The notes beneath the pieces are model-generated. The model made no database searches. It worked only from the letters and a program-made list of their open reading frames with translations, and was not told the DNA's origin. From Sporothrix humicola (taxonomy: Eukaryota > Ascomycota > Sordariomycetes > Ophiostomatales > Ophiostomataceae), in assembly GCA_021396245.1 (NCBI GenBank), contig WNYE01000044.1, positions 248,001 to 312,000 of the forward strand: a stretch of DNA of 64,000 nt, written 5' to 3'. The position numbers and the translations under genes were made by a program. Shown here piece after piece: positions 45,858 through 57,182 of this stretch; the first letter of the stretch is position 1, and each line of letters starts with the position of its first letter.

Positions 45858-48669
45858 ATGGGTCGTGGCGGTTTCAAGGTGAGTTTTTGGGAATGAAATT
45901 CGAGGGCTTGTTCTCGAGAAGAGATTGACCACTAACAATTCCTAGAAAAACCGCGGCGGTGGCCGTAACGGCGGCAGGTCGAACGAGCGGTACAACAAGC
46001 CGTACGCGGAGCTGGTCAAGGAGAACGAGAAGCTGCAGACATACTACAACAGCCTTTTGCAACTCGAAAACGACGAGACGGAGCGCGAGGCGTTTTGGGC
46101 GGCGTTCCGGCGCGAGCTGCCGCACAGTTTCCGGTTCTGCGGCTCCAAGGGCCATGCGCAATCGGTGCAGAAGCTGCTGCAGACGCGCTACATCCCCGAG
46201 ATTGCCCAGATCGGCGAGTACGACGGCCACCCCGTGAGCCCGCCGCAGGCCGTGCCTTGGTATCCCGACAACCTGGCGTGGTGGATGACGACGTCCAAGA
46301 CGGTGATCCGCAAGTTCCCGCCATTTGCGGCGTTCCAAAAGTTCCTGGTGTCGGAGACGACGGTCGGCAACATTAGCCGCCAAGAGGTTGTCAGCATGAT
46401 CCCGCCGCTGCTGATGGATGTGCGCCCCGGTATGGCCGTCCTCGATCTGTGCGCCGCGCCCGGCAGCAAGGCAGCGCAGCTGCTCGAGATGGTGCACCAG
46501 GGCGAGGAGGCGCGTGTGCGCAAGGTGATGCGCTCGATCGAGAAGACGCTGGTGGGCGACAATGGCGTTGTGGCCGAGACGATCGAAGAGGTCGAGGAGA
46601 ACGAGGACGAAGACAACGAGGACCCCGCGGCCAAGCTGTCGGCCGACCCCGGCGACGACGGCCGCGCCACGGGCGTTCTGGTCGCCAACGACGCCGACTA
46701 CAAGCGCAGCCACCTGCTGATCCACCAGCTCAAGCGCCTGTCGTCGCCCAACATCATCGTGACCAACCACGATGCCACCATCTACCCGTCGCTGCGCCTG
46801 CCTCCGCTGCCCGTTGAGGCCGGCGCCAAGCAGGCGCCGCAGCAGCGCTACCTCAAGTTCGACCGCATCCTGGCCGACGTGCCCTGCTCGGGCGACGGCA
46901 CGCTGCGCAAGAACGTCAACATGTGGAAGGACTGGAACCCGGGCAATGCGCTGGGCCTGCACCTGGTGCAGGTGCGCATTCTGGTACGCGCGCTCCAGAT
47001 GCTCATGACGGGCGGTCGCGTCGTTTACTCGACGTGCAGTCTGAACCCCGTGGAGAACGAGTCGGTTGTCGCGTCGGCGATTGCGCTGTGCGGCGGCCCC
47101 GACAAGGTGGAGATCCTGGACAGTAGCGACCAGCTGCCTCTCCTCAAGCGGAGACCGGGTCTCAAGGCGTGGGACATTATGGACAAGTCGGGCCGGCAGT
47201 GGCGCAACTGGGAGGAAGTTGAGGCGTTCATGGCGACCGAGGAGAGCGGCGGCATCCCGCCGAGCCGGATCGTGCCGACCATGTTTGCCAACGAGGCGTC
47301 AGACAAGCTGCCGCTGGAGCGGTGTCTGCGCGTGTACCCGCACCTGCAGGACACGGGCGGTTTCTTTATTGTTGTGCTGCAGAAGAAGGCCGAGTTCAAG
47401 GCCAAGCCTGTGCCCAACGGCCCTGCGGCGCCCAAGAAGCAACAGCAGCCGCAGCAGAAGAAGGGCGAGAAGAAGGACGAGGCTGCTGCCGAGAACAACG
47501 GCGAGAGCAATAGCGACAGCAACGGCGCGACAATCAAGCGTCCTGCTGAGGATGACGTCGCCAGCGTCGACAGCCAGCCCGTGAAGAAGCAGAAGCAGGA
47601 GGATGAGGATGCTGACGTCAAGACGGAGGTCGAGGCCGAGGCCGAGGTTGAGGCCCAACCCGAAGCCAACAAGGAGACTGCTAAAGAGCTCAAGACGGAG
47701 GACATCAAGACAGAGCCCACCGAGGCACCGGTTGAGGCACCGGTTGAGGCGCCCGTCGAGGCCCCCGCCGAGACTGCTCCTGCTCCCGAAGTCTCGAAGC
47801 CCAAGAACGGCCAGCACTACGAAGAGCCCTTCAAGTACCTGGCGGCCGACCACCCGGTCGTCAAGGACATCCAGGCCTTTTACCACCTGTCGCCGCGCTT
47901 CCCGACAGACCGCTTCATGGTCCGCAACGCGCTGGGCGAGCCGGCCAAGGCCATCTACTACACGAGCGGCCTTGTGCGCGACATTCTGGTCGCCAACACG
48001 TCGAGCAGCGACGGGCCCCAGCAGCAGCGCAGCAGCAGCGCCACCAACGTCAAGTTTGTGCACGGCGGCGTGCGCATGTTTGTCAAGCAGGAGTCGCCGT
48101 CGGCCGAGGTCAACCGTTGGCGCATCCAGGCCGAGGGCCTGCCGCTGCTGTCGGGCTACGTCGGCGAGGAGCGCATCGTCAAGCTGCACAAGAAGTCGAC
48201 GCTCAAGGCGCTGCTTGTGGAAATGTTCCCCAAGTTTGTCGACGGCGAGTGGAAGAAGCTGGGTGAGGTGGGCGAGCGGCTACCGGAGCTAGGCATGGGC
48301 TGCTTTGTGCTCAAGGTCGAGCCGCGGCCGGAGGATGCCGAGTCCGAGGCGCTGGTCGGCGACGTGCCGCTCGAGCCCATGGCGCTGCCGCTGTGGAAGA
48401 GCTTCCACTCGCTAAACCTGATGCTGCCCAAGGAGGACCGGGCGGCGATGCTGCTGCGCATCTTCAACGACACGACGCCGCTCGTCAACAACTCGCTCAA
48501 GGAGAAGAACAACAACGCCAAGGCGGAGGCGGCAAAGACAGAGGCTGCTGCAGCAGCTGCTGCCGATGCGGGTGGCGAGGATGCCACGATGACGGATGCT
48601 GCGCCGGCCGAGGCCAACGGCGAGGCTGAGATCAACGAGGTCGAAGCCGAGGATGCGCCGTCGCCGTAG
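45858..48669 (+). CDS. NCL1: tRNA (cytosine-5-)-methyltransferase (Ncl1/Trm4, NSUN2 family)
   Basis: SAM-dependent RNA m5C methyltransferase, 914 aa, nuclear in characterised relatives. Two exons: a 21-base first exon (45858-45878, MGRGGFK) and 45946-48669, in phase 0 over a 67-base intron. Key motifs are the SAM-binding VLDLCAAPGSK (residues 172-182), motif IV PCSGDG with C321, and motif VI TCSLNPVENE with C371. In this family the motif VI cysteine attacks the base and the motif IV cysteine helps product release. The N-terminus (NKPYAELVKENEKLQTYY) and HDATIYPSLR also fit NSUN2/Trm4. A disordered Lys/Glu/Ala/Pro-rich segment at about residues 490-630, with EAPVEAPVEAP repeats and a KKQKQEDED basic stretch that could be a nuclear signal, precedes a conserved C-terminal region (EEPFKYLAADHPVVKDIQAFY...). 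The tail is Ala/Glu-rich. Several long antisense frames overlap it and are shadows. Confidence 0.95.
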
Positions 48670-49201
48670 ATGTGTGACGAGCTGTAATTTTGGAATTTGT
48701 ATTGTTTGACATTGCAATAGATGGTTGGTATCTAAAACGGATCTGTTTCTCTTCTTGTTTTTCTGTTTCGTCTTGTATTTTAGTAGTTCAGTTAACAATG
48801 TAAGGATAACATCAAAGGCATTGCAAGCAACAAAAGTGGCAAAAGAGAGTATCCATAATGTAAAAAAAAAAATCCAAAGGAGTGAATTGAAATGAAGGAG
48901 AACGACTTTTAATATTACAAGATATGAATATATAGAAAAGTACAAAGTCTATAAAAACAATCTGATTGGTCCAAGTGAACTCAAAGCATCCAAAAATATG
49001 CATATTCTATGTTCGTAGTGGAAACATGGCGGCAATCATGTGTGGACGCCGTTTTCCAAAATCATAAAGGAGTGTAAGAAACCCAAAAGTAAAAATAGTA
49101 ATAGTCAAAAGTCCAAAATTTGTGATATATCGTGTTCAACGCCGACCAAATGTTTCCCAGTTAAGCAAAAACAAATCCATGTCTATCAGTAGACTCACTC
49201 C
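48670..49201. other. Convergent intergenic region NCL1 / eglC
   Basis: About 530 AT-rich bases holding the 3' UTRs of two convergent genes. Nothing else is recognised. Confidence 0.55.
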
Positions 49202-50699
49202 TTACAGAGCAAGAATGGCAGCCATGAGGGCAGCGAAGCCAGCGCCGATGGAGCCCGACAGGGCAACACCGCCGTTGGTGACGACGACAGCACCGCTAGT
49301 GGACGAGCCGCCCGAGGAGGTGGTCGTGGTGGCACCGCCGCGGCCAGTGGTGGGCGAAGTGCCGTTACCCGAGCCAGAGCCGGAGCCAGAGCCGGAGCCA
49401 GAGCCGCCGCCGACAGTGCCGGCAGCAGTGGTGGTGGGAGCAACAACAGGCGTCGTGACAGTGTTCACAGGGGTGGTCGTGGCCAGGGTCGTCTGGGGGG
49501 CGCTGGAGTCGGCACCGCTGCCGCCGACAATGACGCCGGGCGACGAGGAGGCCAGGGGAGGGGCGGCAGCAGAAGACGAGGGCTTCTGGACAGCGGCAGA
49601 CGAGCTGGGCTGGACAGCGAGGCCAGAGCTGGCGGCGCCGGTACCAGTGCCAGTCGAGGTGTTGGTGCTGCTGCTGCTGCCGTCGCAAGACAGGTCGTAT
49701 AGGGGCGTCGTGGTCAGGGTCGAGCCGATGACACCGAAGCTGGGGTTGGGGGTCGTGGGAGCGGAATCCTGCAGAGTGTACCACCAGATGTTGACGCTGC
49801 CGAAGCGGGGGCAGCCGGCCTGGTCCCAGAAGATCTTGGCGTTCTCGGGCGAAGCGACGGCCTGGTTCTCGACATCACCGCTGACGGGCCAGCCGGTCTC
49901 GGTGACCCACACGGGCTTGCCCTGGGCAACACCCGTGGTCTCGCTGATGGCGTCGTCGAGCAGACCGGCACCCTGCTCGATGCCGTTGGCCATGGTGTTC
50001 TGGAAGTAGGGGTAGGCATCGACGCCGAGCCAGTCGCAGGCGCTGATGACGGCCGTGTTGGAGCCGTTGACCCAGGCAGTCCAGGTGTCGACGTGGCCGA
50101 TCGAGGCGCTCGACAGAGCCGTGCCGGCAATGGCGGCGCGGACCTGCGAGATGTAGTTGGTCAGGACATCGGGGCCGGCACCGACGCCGGACTCGTTCTC
50201 AATGCCGGTGGGCGTGATGCGGTACAGGTCCTCGGAGCCGACCGAGATACCGGCAACCAGGGGACCCAGAGAGTCGCCGTACTGGCTGATGGCGGTCTTA
50301 AGCGCAGCAAGCTCGTTGGCGAAGCCGGTGTCACCGCCCGAGGCCCAGAGACCGAGCAGCAGGCTGGTCTTGGTGGCAATGGCAGCGGGGATGGCAGAGA
50401 TGACATCGTTGGTGGTGCCGCCTTGCTGTACGGGAGTTAGTATGAGGCAAACTATTTGGCTGGTAGTTGAAATATCAAAAGGTATTGGGGAAACGCACAA
50501 TCATTGTGTAGAGACGGGCGCTGGTGAAAGCGCCATTGGTGCCGGCAAGACCGGCAGCCGTCTTGAAGTCGTTCTCGAAATCGGACTGGGCCTTGGCCGA
50601 GCCGTCAGTGAAAGTCGAGCCGTAGTTGAAGCCCTGGTAGGCAGCGAGGGCCTGGGGAAGGACGGCGGCAAGGGCCGCGAGAGAGAGGACGGAACGCAT
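49202..50699 (-). CDS. eglC: GPI-anchored GH17 endo-1,3-beta-glucanase (eglC-like)
   Basis: Cell-wall glucan endo-1,3-beta-glucosidase of 474 aa; such enzymes remodel beta-1,3-glucan. Two exons, 50699-50499 and 50425-49202, join in phase 0 over a 73-base intron (GTGCGT...TACAG). Residues 1-19 are a signal peptide (MRSVLSLAALAAVLPQALA), followed by YQGFNYGSTF, typical of eglC. The GH17 catalytic pair is visible: acid/base E132 in SVGSEDLYR and nucleophile E243 in VWVTETGWP. From about residue 300 the chain is Ser/Thr/Gly-rich, with a run of GS dipeptides, and would be heavily O-glycosylated. It ends in a small-residue omega region and a hydrophobic tail (AGFAALMAAILAL), a GPI signal. Immediately upstream the minus strand is C/T-rich (50760-51050). 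The antisense open frame of 295 residues is a shadow. Confidence 0.94.
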
Positions 50700-53600
50700 T
50701 TTGGTTGTGAAGTCTCAAAAGATGCTTTCCAGATATTGGTGAAAGAGAAAGACAGGGATACGAGAATTCCCAGATATTGATGATAAAACCAAAAAACTTC
50801 CGAGCGAGTGGTGGAAGAAGATTGAAAAAGAAATGAGAAAGAAAAGGAAAATATGAGATGGAGGAAGGAAAAGAAAAAGGGAGAAAAGAAATAAGAGAAA
50901 AGAAAAATAGGATACAAAAGTATAGAAGAATGACGAAAGCAGAAGGAGAAAAGAATAGAAGGAAAGACCCAAAGAAAATAGAAACAACAAGGAAAAGAAA
51001 ACAGGCGACAGGAACACGAAAGAACCAAAGTCAGGAGGGAGGCGGATACGAGGTGTTTTCCGCCAAGAGGTACGTAACTGCCCACGGAGCTAACTCAAAA
51101 AACAAGATGCACTACGGAGTACTTGCGCTTGCACCAGTCCCTCCGTCGGCGCGTGTTTTTGTACTGTGCACCAGCACAACGCATGTGAGAGCCCGGACAG
51201 TGCGGGCCACCATGGCGAGATCTGTCGACGACTGGACGTTTGCACATCTGAACGTTTTTTCCTCTCGATCGAACCGTTTCTGTTTTCTGTGGACTTTCAC
51301 TGCTGTCCGTTTCGTCCGGCTTGTTGTCGTCTAAAGTCTCGAACTTTCTACCCACCGAAGCCGTCGAAATCGTCAGCATCCGTCCAGTCGCAAAGGTCCT
51401 TTCTGCCTCACTAGCATCTCCGTTTGGCCACAAAAAAATGTGGAAAAGAATTGCAACAAACAGCTTGATGGCCAGCGTTTTTCGTCCTTGCTCCAGAAGC
51501 CGTGGTCTAGGCGTCGTCATGGCCCATACTCTGGCTCCATTGTTTGCTCGAGTTTGCCCACAAATCGGCCAAAGTATTCGTACTCATGGCATTACGTCGT
51601 GCCACACTCGGCCAGACGTACTCGTTACTTTTGTTGTGTCTGCCGTCTCTTTGCTTTCCCGGTTTTTGCAGATCTCGTATATGTGGGTGAACAGGGGTAG
51701 CTCGCGGGTACCATACCTCGACGTGCCTGGTGCGATCCACAGCCTGGGGAGACGCAGAAAGAACCTGGGATGAACACGAGAAAACAGGGAGAGCAACATC
51801 AACATCACTGTAGAAAAACCACACAAAAACCACACAAAACCGCAGAACCAAACAGAACGGCGCACGACACCAGAAAAAAACCAGTCGACAAAGAAGTGGG
51901 ACGCCATGCATCCGTCCCAGCCCAGGCCCCGTACCTTGCACTAGTGGCGATGGAGGGGGAACAAAAGGACGTCCAGACGCAGAAAAGACACAGACGAGAC
52001 AGCCAACAAAAGGGGGCCAGCAGAAAAGGACGCGCCGTTCAGGAGAAAGGGGCACACAAAGGGGGACCGGCGCCGCCCTGAAATCGCTGAAAACACCCTC
52101 AGATGTTCAAGTTGCCCCTCAGTCGTCTATCAGTGTCCAATGGCAGCCCACAGGTGCTGACCCTTTGCTGTTGTCCTGAGCCCGTATACCCCTGACGGCA
52201 GCGCATATGTAGCCACGACAGCTCGCTGTCAACGGTCATTCGTCTGTTCTTTTGGTAGTTTTTGTTGGTCTGTTGCTCCGTTGTTTCGTTTCGTTTGCAA
52301 GTGCGTTGTTTTCTTTGTCGATTCAGAATTTATTTTTTCCGTCTCTTTTTTGTCTCCCTCGCGCGTCAGATCTCAGGGGAGCTGTTGTTCTTCGACAAGG
52401 GTTCTGTCTCTCATCTTGTTGTTCTCCCGGCACGTCGATGCCAGGGGTGGAGGTTCTGGACCCAAAGGTGGTCCACATCCTGGATGCTGGATCCCTCCCC
52501 GGCATCCTGGCAGCATGGTAATGGTATGGCAGGCCAAGATGGCTGACAGAGTGACAGACGCTCGGAGCATAAAAAATCGAGCATTCGACGAGAAAGACAG
52601 TGTTCGGACGGTGGCCGACGAAACCCAGACTGTGCTAGTGCATGTCGAAGCAGTCGACTTTACTTTCGCCCGCCGCCGATATGCCAAGGCAGCGATGTAA
52701 AAATGTGGAACACAGTGCCGATGCACCCCATCCACCGAGGTCGTTCGTAACGTCATCACTCCAAAGGACATTACTTGGACGGAGCCTGTCACCTGTCGAG
52801 CCTGTCCATAAGTTGACCAAAAATAAACAGTGGAGGACATTGGACCGAAAATTTTCAGAGTTTTCTTAGGCGGATGCTGGGCGCTTGTTTGGCTGACTGA
52901 GAACATGTAAACGGTCGCCGGACCGTTTTCGTTCGCCCCAGGAACAATAATTGCTCTTTTTATTTGTGTTGACCAGCGGTTCTTTTCGATTTTTCTAGCC
53001 CTTCAGAAATTATATTTTTGTTATTTATTTTTTCCCGTGCAAAATCATCTAGTCTCAAATTTTGTCAGTCTGGGATGCCCACGCTCATTTCGTTTCTCTC
53101 CCATCAAAGAGGAGACCAAATACCTGGGGTGCTTAATATAGCAACAAGCAATAAAGAAACAAAAGTGGATGTCCATCTTTGTCCTGGTTGGCATGAATGA
53201 TGTGCTGGCGGGGGTTTGTTGTCGGCCCCAGCTTGCCCAGGTGCACTAGACAGGGATCTTCTCGGCCAGTAGCACAGCCAAGCCCTGAAAGACGGCACCG
53301 ATTCCGGGGTGAAAGATGGAAGCTCGAGAAGAAAGAAAATCTTGAAAATCTTGTTCTTCAATGGAAAGTGGGAGCAACAGGGTTTGCGGCCCAAACATGG
53401 CCTGGCAAGGCGTGCAGACTTGTACAGCGTCGTCATGCTGTAGATTGTAAAACAGACAACATGTGGCAGCACATTCCAGTAGTTTGTTGTGCCGCCTGGT
53501 GGAGTTGCCTCGTATTGGGTTTGCGTCTGTGGACATGAACACAACACATGCACCTGACAACTTTGTGTGCCAATGCTCAAGATTGTCGGCAGTAGCACAC

Positions 53601-54035
53601 CGTAAATACCGTGTAATGTTAAAGAGGTCGTAAAACAGTGAGCAAATTTCCGCAGAAAATACCTATGTTAGTGACAAGTCCGTGTTAGATTCTTGAATAT
53701 TGATGACGGTGGTCCATGTCAATAAACCTTGTGACAGCAATGCTGGAAGATAAGTATGGGGTCGAGTTGATATCCACGATGGGCCTGCGATTCAGTCGAC
53801 TCAATGCAAAGAACGCAAGGCCCGGATGTAGCGAAATTGGCTGGCCAAGATCTCTTTGTGCGCCCTGGCAAAAGTACCCATATGCAGTACTTGTTGCAGA
53901 ATTGCATGCATATATGGATGGAAGTAAACAAACAAAAGGTCAACATGAAATCCAAAACCAGAACAATAGATTGTGCTATCAAAAATTGACAAAAAGGCCT
54001 GCAAAAATAAATATTCAAAATATCCTCAAAACATA
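50700..54035. other. 3.3-kb region upstream of eglC
   Basis: A pyrimidine-rich leader on the minus strand (50720-51050) precedes eglC. An exact TACGGAGTA lies at 51113-51121. The rest shows no convincing gene. A minus-strand frame at 53246-53560 has somewhat protein-like composition but no family resemblance. The last 300 bases are AT-rich and probably hold the 3' UTR of the minus-strand PI-PLC gene. Confidence 0.5.
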
Positions 54036-55982
54036 TCAAAAATTGGACTCGATCAGTCGGGCCACGACGTCGTTTGACTCAGGAAGCTCAGGATAGTCGA
54101 GGTTGACAACACCGAGCCGTGACCGACCTCTTGTGGCGCCGTAGTTCTTTTGCAGGTACTCGTTGGTCAAGACGTTCATGCCGGGCACCCACTTTCCGAT
54201 AAAGTCGCTGTGTGCGCCGACAGCAATCCATTTGGCCTCGGCGATCTCGCCGTGCTCTGCCGGGTCACCAACTGCCGAACAGAAGTTGAGATACCAGTCG
54301 TGAGGCTCATCAGCGTCGGCGCTGCTGGTGGTTGCATTCTCCATCATCTTCTGCACAAACTCGCCCTTGGACGCGATAAGATCCTTAAGGGAGATGCGGT
54401 ATGCAAACTTCCACTTGTCCTGCAGGCGCACACGCACCTGTGTCGGTGTGACAATGGTAAAGTCCGGATTGTCGTCTAGCCATGCCGACAGATCGAGGCC
54501 CTGACGGCCTGCAGGCTGGATAGACGGGTCACCTGCGTAGCGGCGCAAAAGCACAGCCTTGCCACGAACATCGCCGAGTTTAGGTGTGATGGGCTCTGTG
54601 TGCCAGCGGTGCTGTCCGTTAGGCCACGCTGGTGTTGAAGCGATAGCCTCTGCGATGGCACCATAAAAGACCTCCGGGTGGTCCTTCTGATCCTGAGACT
54701 GGTCATCGTTGTTAATGGAGATGAGCACAGTCTCGGTTGGCGGCGGTGCATCCGAGTTGTCCTCCAAATCGGCGCCGGACCACATGAATGCCCAGATGGC
54801 ATTCATGACCTTCTCAAACGAGAGATACTTTGGGTAGTCAATGGGGATGCCCCCGTGGTAGCAGTAGAGCTTGCCGTCCTTATGGCGACGCAACCGCAAG
54901 TCGAAGAAGCGGATGCCCAGAGCAAGCTGTTGGCTAATGGATAGATACTGTGTCCGAACAAAGGGAATGTTGCTGCGCGCACAGCTGTCGTGTGTGCCCG
55001 GGATTGTGAACTCGCAGATGGGTTGGTCGTCCGGAAGGCTGGCCATCCACGATGTGAGCGAGTACTTGAGCACGGGACGCGAGTACCACCGCAGGTCACG
55101 CGTCTCTGTGTTGTCGTTGAAGATACAGTGTACACGGCCGTTGAGGATGGTGATTTGTGGTGGGTCTGCGGCCGTCGTGTCGGCGACGGGCTCATGCTCT
55201 GCCCAGGCACCGTTGCTGAAAGCAGCGACATACACGGCATGGGTCTCATCACTTGGCCCAGCCTCGATGATGCCCAAGTAGGCACTGCTGCCAAAGGACA
55301 CGGCACTGACACCCGTCGCGGCACGGCCCTCAGAGACATCGTCGGTCTGCGCCCAAGCCTGGTCAATGTAGTCGTAGCGGAAACCGATAATGTGGCGCTC
55401 CTCCGTGTCGGCGCCACACAGGACGTGCAGGACGCCCTCAAACACAAACAGTGCTGGAATACCACGGAACTTCTCGCCGGCACCGGCCACTAGCTGCGGT
55501 GCTGTCCACTGCCGTGCGTTGGGGCCAAGAGCAGACCAGATTGTGTAGTACAACTGGCCGTTACGCAAGAAGGCCAGGAAGATCTTGTTGTGGAAGGCGA
55601 TGATAGCAGGCGTTGAGTGTGCCACGAGCCCTGCATCGGCATCCAGAGGGCCTAGGTTGGCCCATGCCACACTCGCATCGTCGTCGTCGTGGATGAAGTG
55701 AGCCATATGGCCAGAATCGGGCTGTGCAATCACCATGTGCAGCACGCCGTTGAGGTTGGCAAGCACTGGCAAGCCATTTTCGGCGAACAGCACCGGCTGG
55801 CCGAACTGCTCATCATCGCCGCTGCCACCGGTCTGCGAGTACCAGAGCTGGCCACTGAGGTCAGTCCATATACACCAGAGGCGGCCACGGTAGGCTGCCA
55901 CGGCGGGGATGGTAGCCGACTGGCCTTGGCCATCGCTGAAAAGGAGGCCCGTCTTGGACGTGCCGTGCGGAAGCCAAGACAT
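54036..55982 (-). CDS. Six-repeat beta-propeller fused to PI-PLC X domain
   Basis: Intronless gene for a 648-aa protein with two parts. Residues 1-310 contain six related repeats (about 25-50, 71-97, 124-149, 175-206, 224-256 and 274-302), each with the pattern small-Pro-hydrophobic, a turn such as NG or RG, then an aromatic-rich strand (for example TPAIIAFHNKIFLAFLRNG). This suggests a six-bladed propeller like fungal and bacterial fucose-type lectins; the fold is inference. Residues 311-640 match the bacterial-type phosphatidylinositol-specific phospholipase C X domain: H331 in FTIPGTHDS, FFDLRLRRH, and H376 in YCYHGGI, the positions of the two catalytic histidines. There is no Y, C2 or PH domain, and no signal peptide or membrane segment. 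It could cleave phosphoinositides or GPI, with the propeller binding glycans. The lack of introns and the bacterial type of domain raise the possibility of transfer. Context around the start is good (CAACCATGTC). Confidence 0.85.
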   Translation of the reverse strand: MSWLPHGTSKTGLLFSDGQGQSATIPAVAAYRGRLWCIWTDLSGQLWYSQTGGSGDDEQFGQPVLFAENGLPVLANLNGVLHMVIAQPDSGHMAHFIHDDDDASVAWANLGPLDADAGLVAHSTPAIIAFHNKIFLAFLRNGQLYYTIWSALGPNARQWTAPQLVAGAGEKFRGIPALFVFEGVLHVLCGADTEERHIIGFRYDYIDQAWAQTDDVSEGRAATGVSAVSFGSSAYLGIIEAGPSDETHAVYVAAFSNGAWAEHEPVADTTAADPPQITILNGRVHCIFNDNTETRDLRWYSRPVLKYSLTSWMASLPDDQPICEFTIPGTHDSCARSNIPFVRTQYLSISQQLALGIRFFDLRLRRHKDGKLYCYHGGIPIDYPKYLSFEKVMNAIWAFMWSGADLEDNSDAPPPTETVLISINNDDQSQDQKDHPEVFYGAIAEAIASTPAWPNGQHRWHTEPITPKLGDVRGKAVLLRRYAGDPSIQPAGRQGLDLSAWLDDNPDFTIVTPTQVRVRLQDKWKFAYRISLKDLIASKGEFVQKMMENATTSSADADEPHDWYLNFCSAVGDPAEHGEIAEAKWIAVGAHSDFIGKWVPGMNVLTNEYLQKNYGATRGRSRLGVVNLDYPELPESNDVVARLIESNF

Positions 55983-57182
55983 GGTTGAGTGTAGGGGCGA
56001 GATGCGAAGCGATGGGGGCGTTCTTAGGGTCGTTTGGGAAGCGAGTCCTCAAGATAAGCTTTATTGGGGAGTGGTGCAGCCCGAGGTCGTTTGTTGCCCA
56101 AAAAGGTGATTTCCCCTGCCAAGACTTTTTATCTGCAAGGTTCGCTGCAAAAATTAGAAAAGAGATGCTTGCGAAAAGGCGAAAAGGGGAACAGTCGACA
56201 GAAATATCGCACACTGAATGGACGACGTACCTTGTTCCAGGAACGTGAAACGGGGCAGTGAAAGGAAGGCCCCTCCCAGGAACAGCCCCCCATCTGTCCT
56301 GACCTCCCCCTCCATGTTTTAGCCGCATAACCTAACCAGGAGTTTCCAGCTGATATATCGGGTAGTTGACGCCATGATCAGGAGGGCGGGGACGCAATAA
56401 GGAGAGAAAGTCCCCATTGGCCTCGTCACCGGTGGCCGATCAGATCGAATAAAAGATTAGATGTAAAAACCGGGTTTGGTAGCACCGATTCACCAGGAGG
56501 GGCAGTGAGGCTCGTGAACACGGATCGGCCGCTTGTAAGTGGGACAAATTGAAAGACCTGAAGCACAGAATCGGGCCCTGCAAGCATGGGGTAGGGCTGT
56601 GGTGAATCGATTTGTTATGTTTGGGAGAAAAAAACAGATGGAAGAAAAGGGGAAGAAGATGAGGCCTAAAATAGGGGGAAACGGTTGCTGCTTTCCCTAC
56701 ATCGCTCGATGCGGCCTCAGCAAGTGTCGACAGGAAAGAGCGACCGTATGTTGAAAACAACAAAAACACAACGAGAAAGTCGCCAGTGACGTATGTTCTG
56801 AAAGTAGCAGGAAGCTTGACTTGGAGAGCCCTGTAAGCCAAGGGCGACCTTCCCCCTGAGCTCCACTAGAAGAAGCAAACATGGAGCAAGTGAGCACGCG
56901 ACATCACGTGGAATAGCCTAGCTGTCGAGCTACCCCCTTTTTACGAGTCTTCGTTCTGTCCTGTGTCACCCCTCAGCTCACGGAAACGCGTTCGGCGACG
57001 CCACGATCTTGCAATTGACCGTCCAGCTTCTTCAGCAGCTTCTTTTCTCTTTGGTCTTCTTTTCTCGCCCCTATTTTTACGCAAATTCTTGCGTGCCATT
57101 CTTTTGTTTGCAACTTCTTCAAATAACCTCGATTTTTCCTTTTTGACACCACAATCCGACCTCGGACATCCTCTTCTTCAGT
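55983..57182. other. Divergent promoter region PI-PLC / ZIP
   Basis: 1.2 kb between divergent genes. The ZIP side (56930-57180) is C/T-rich on the + strand. No gene, RNA or repeat is recognised. Confidence 0.55.

Noticed and set aside
45874..46962. 362-residue minus-strand open frame
   Set aside because: Antisense shadow of NCL1, with composition set by its codon bias.
47025..48189. Two long minus-strand open frames (47025-47804 and 47299-48189)
   Set aside because: Both are antisense to the NCL1 repeat-rich part and consist of Ser/Ala/Gly or Leu/Val/Asp runs.
49122..50009. 295-residue + strand open frame rich in Pro/Glu/Val
   Set aside because: Antisense to eglC, whose catalytic and GPI signals are clear on the minus strand.
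53246..53560. 104-residue minus-strand frame with a plausible-looking C-terminal half
   Set aside because: No recognised domain, no splice partners found, and overlapping frames are equally open; kept only as a weak candidate.
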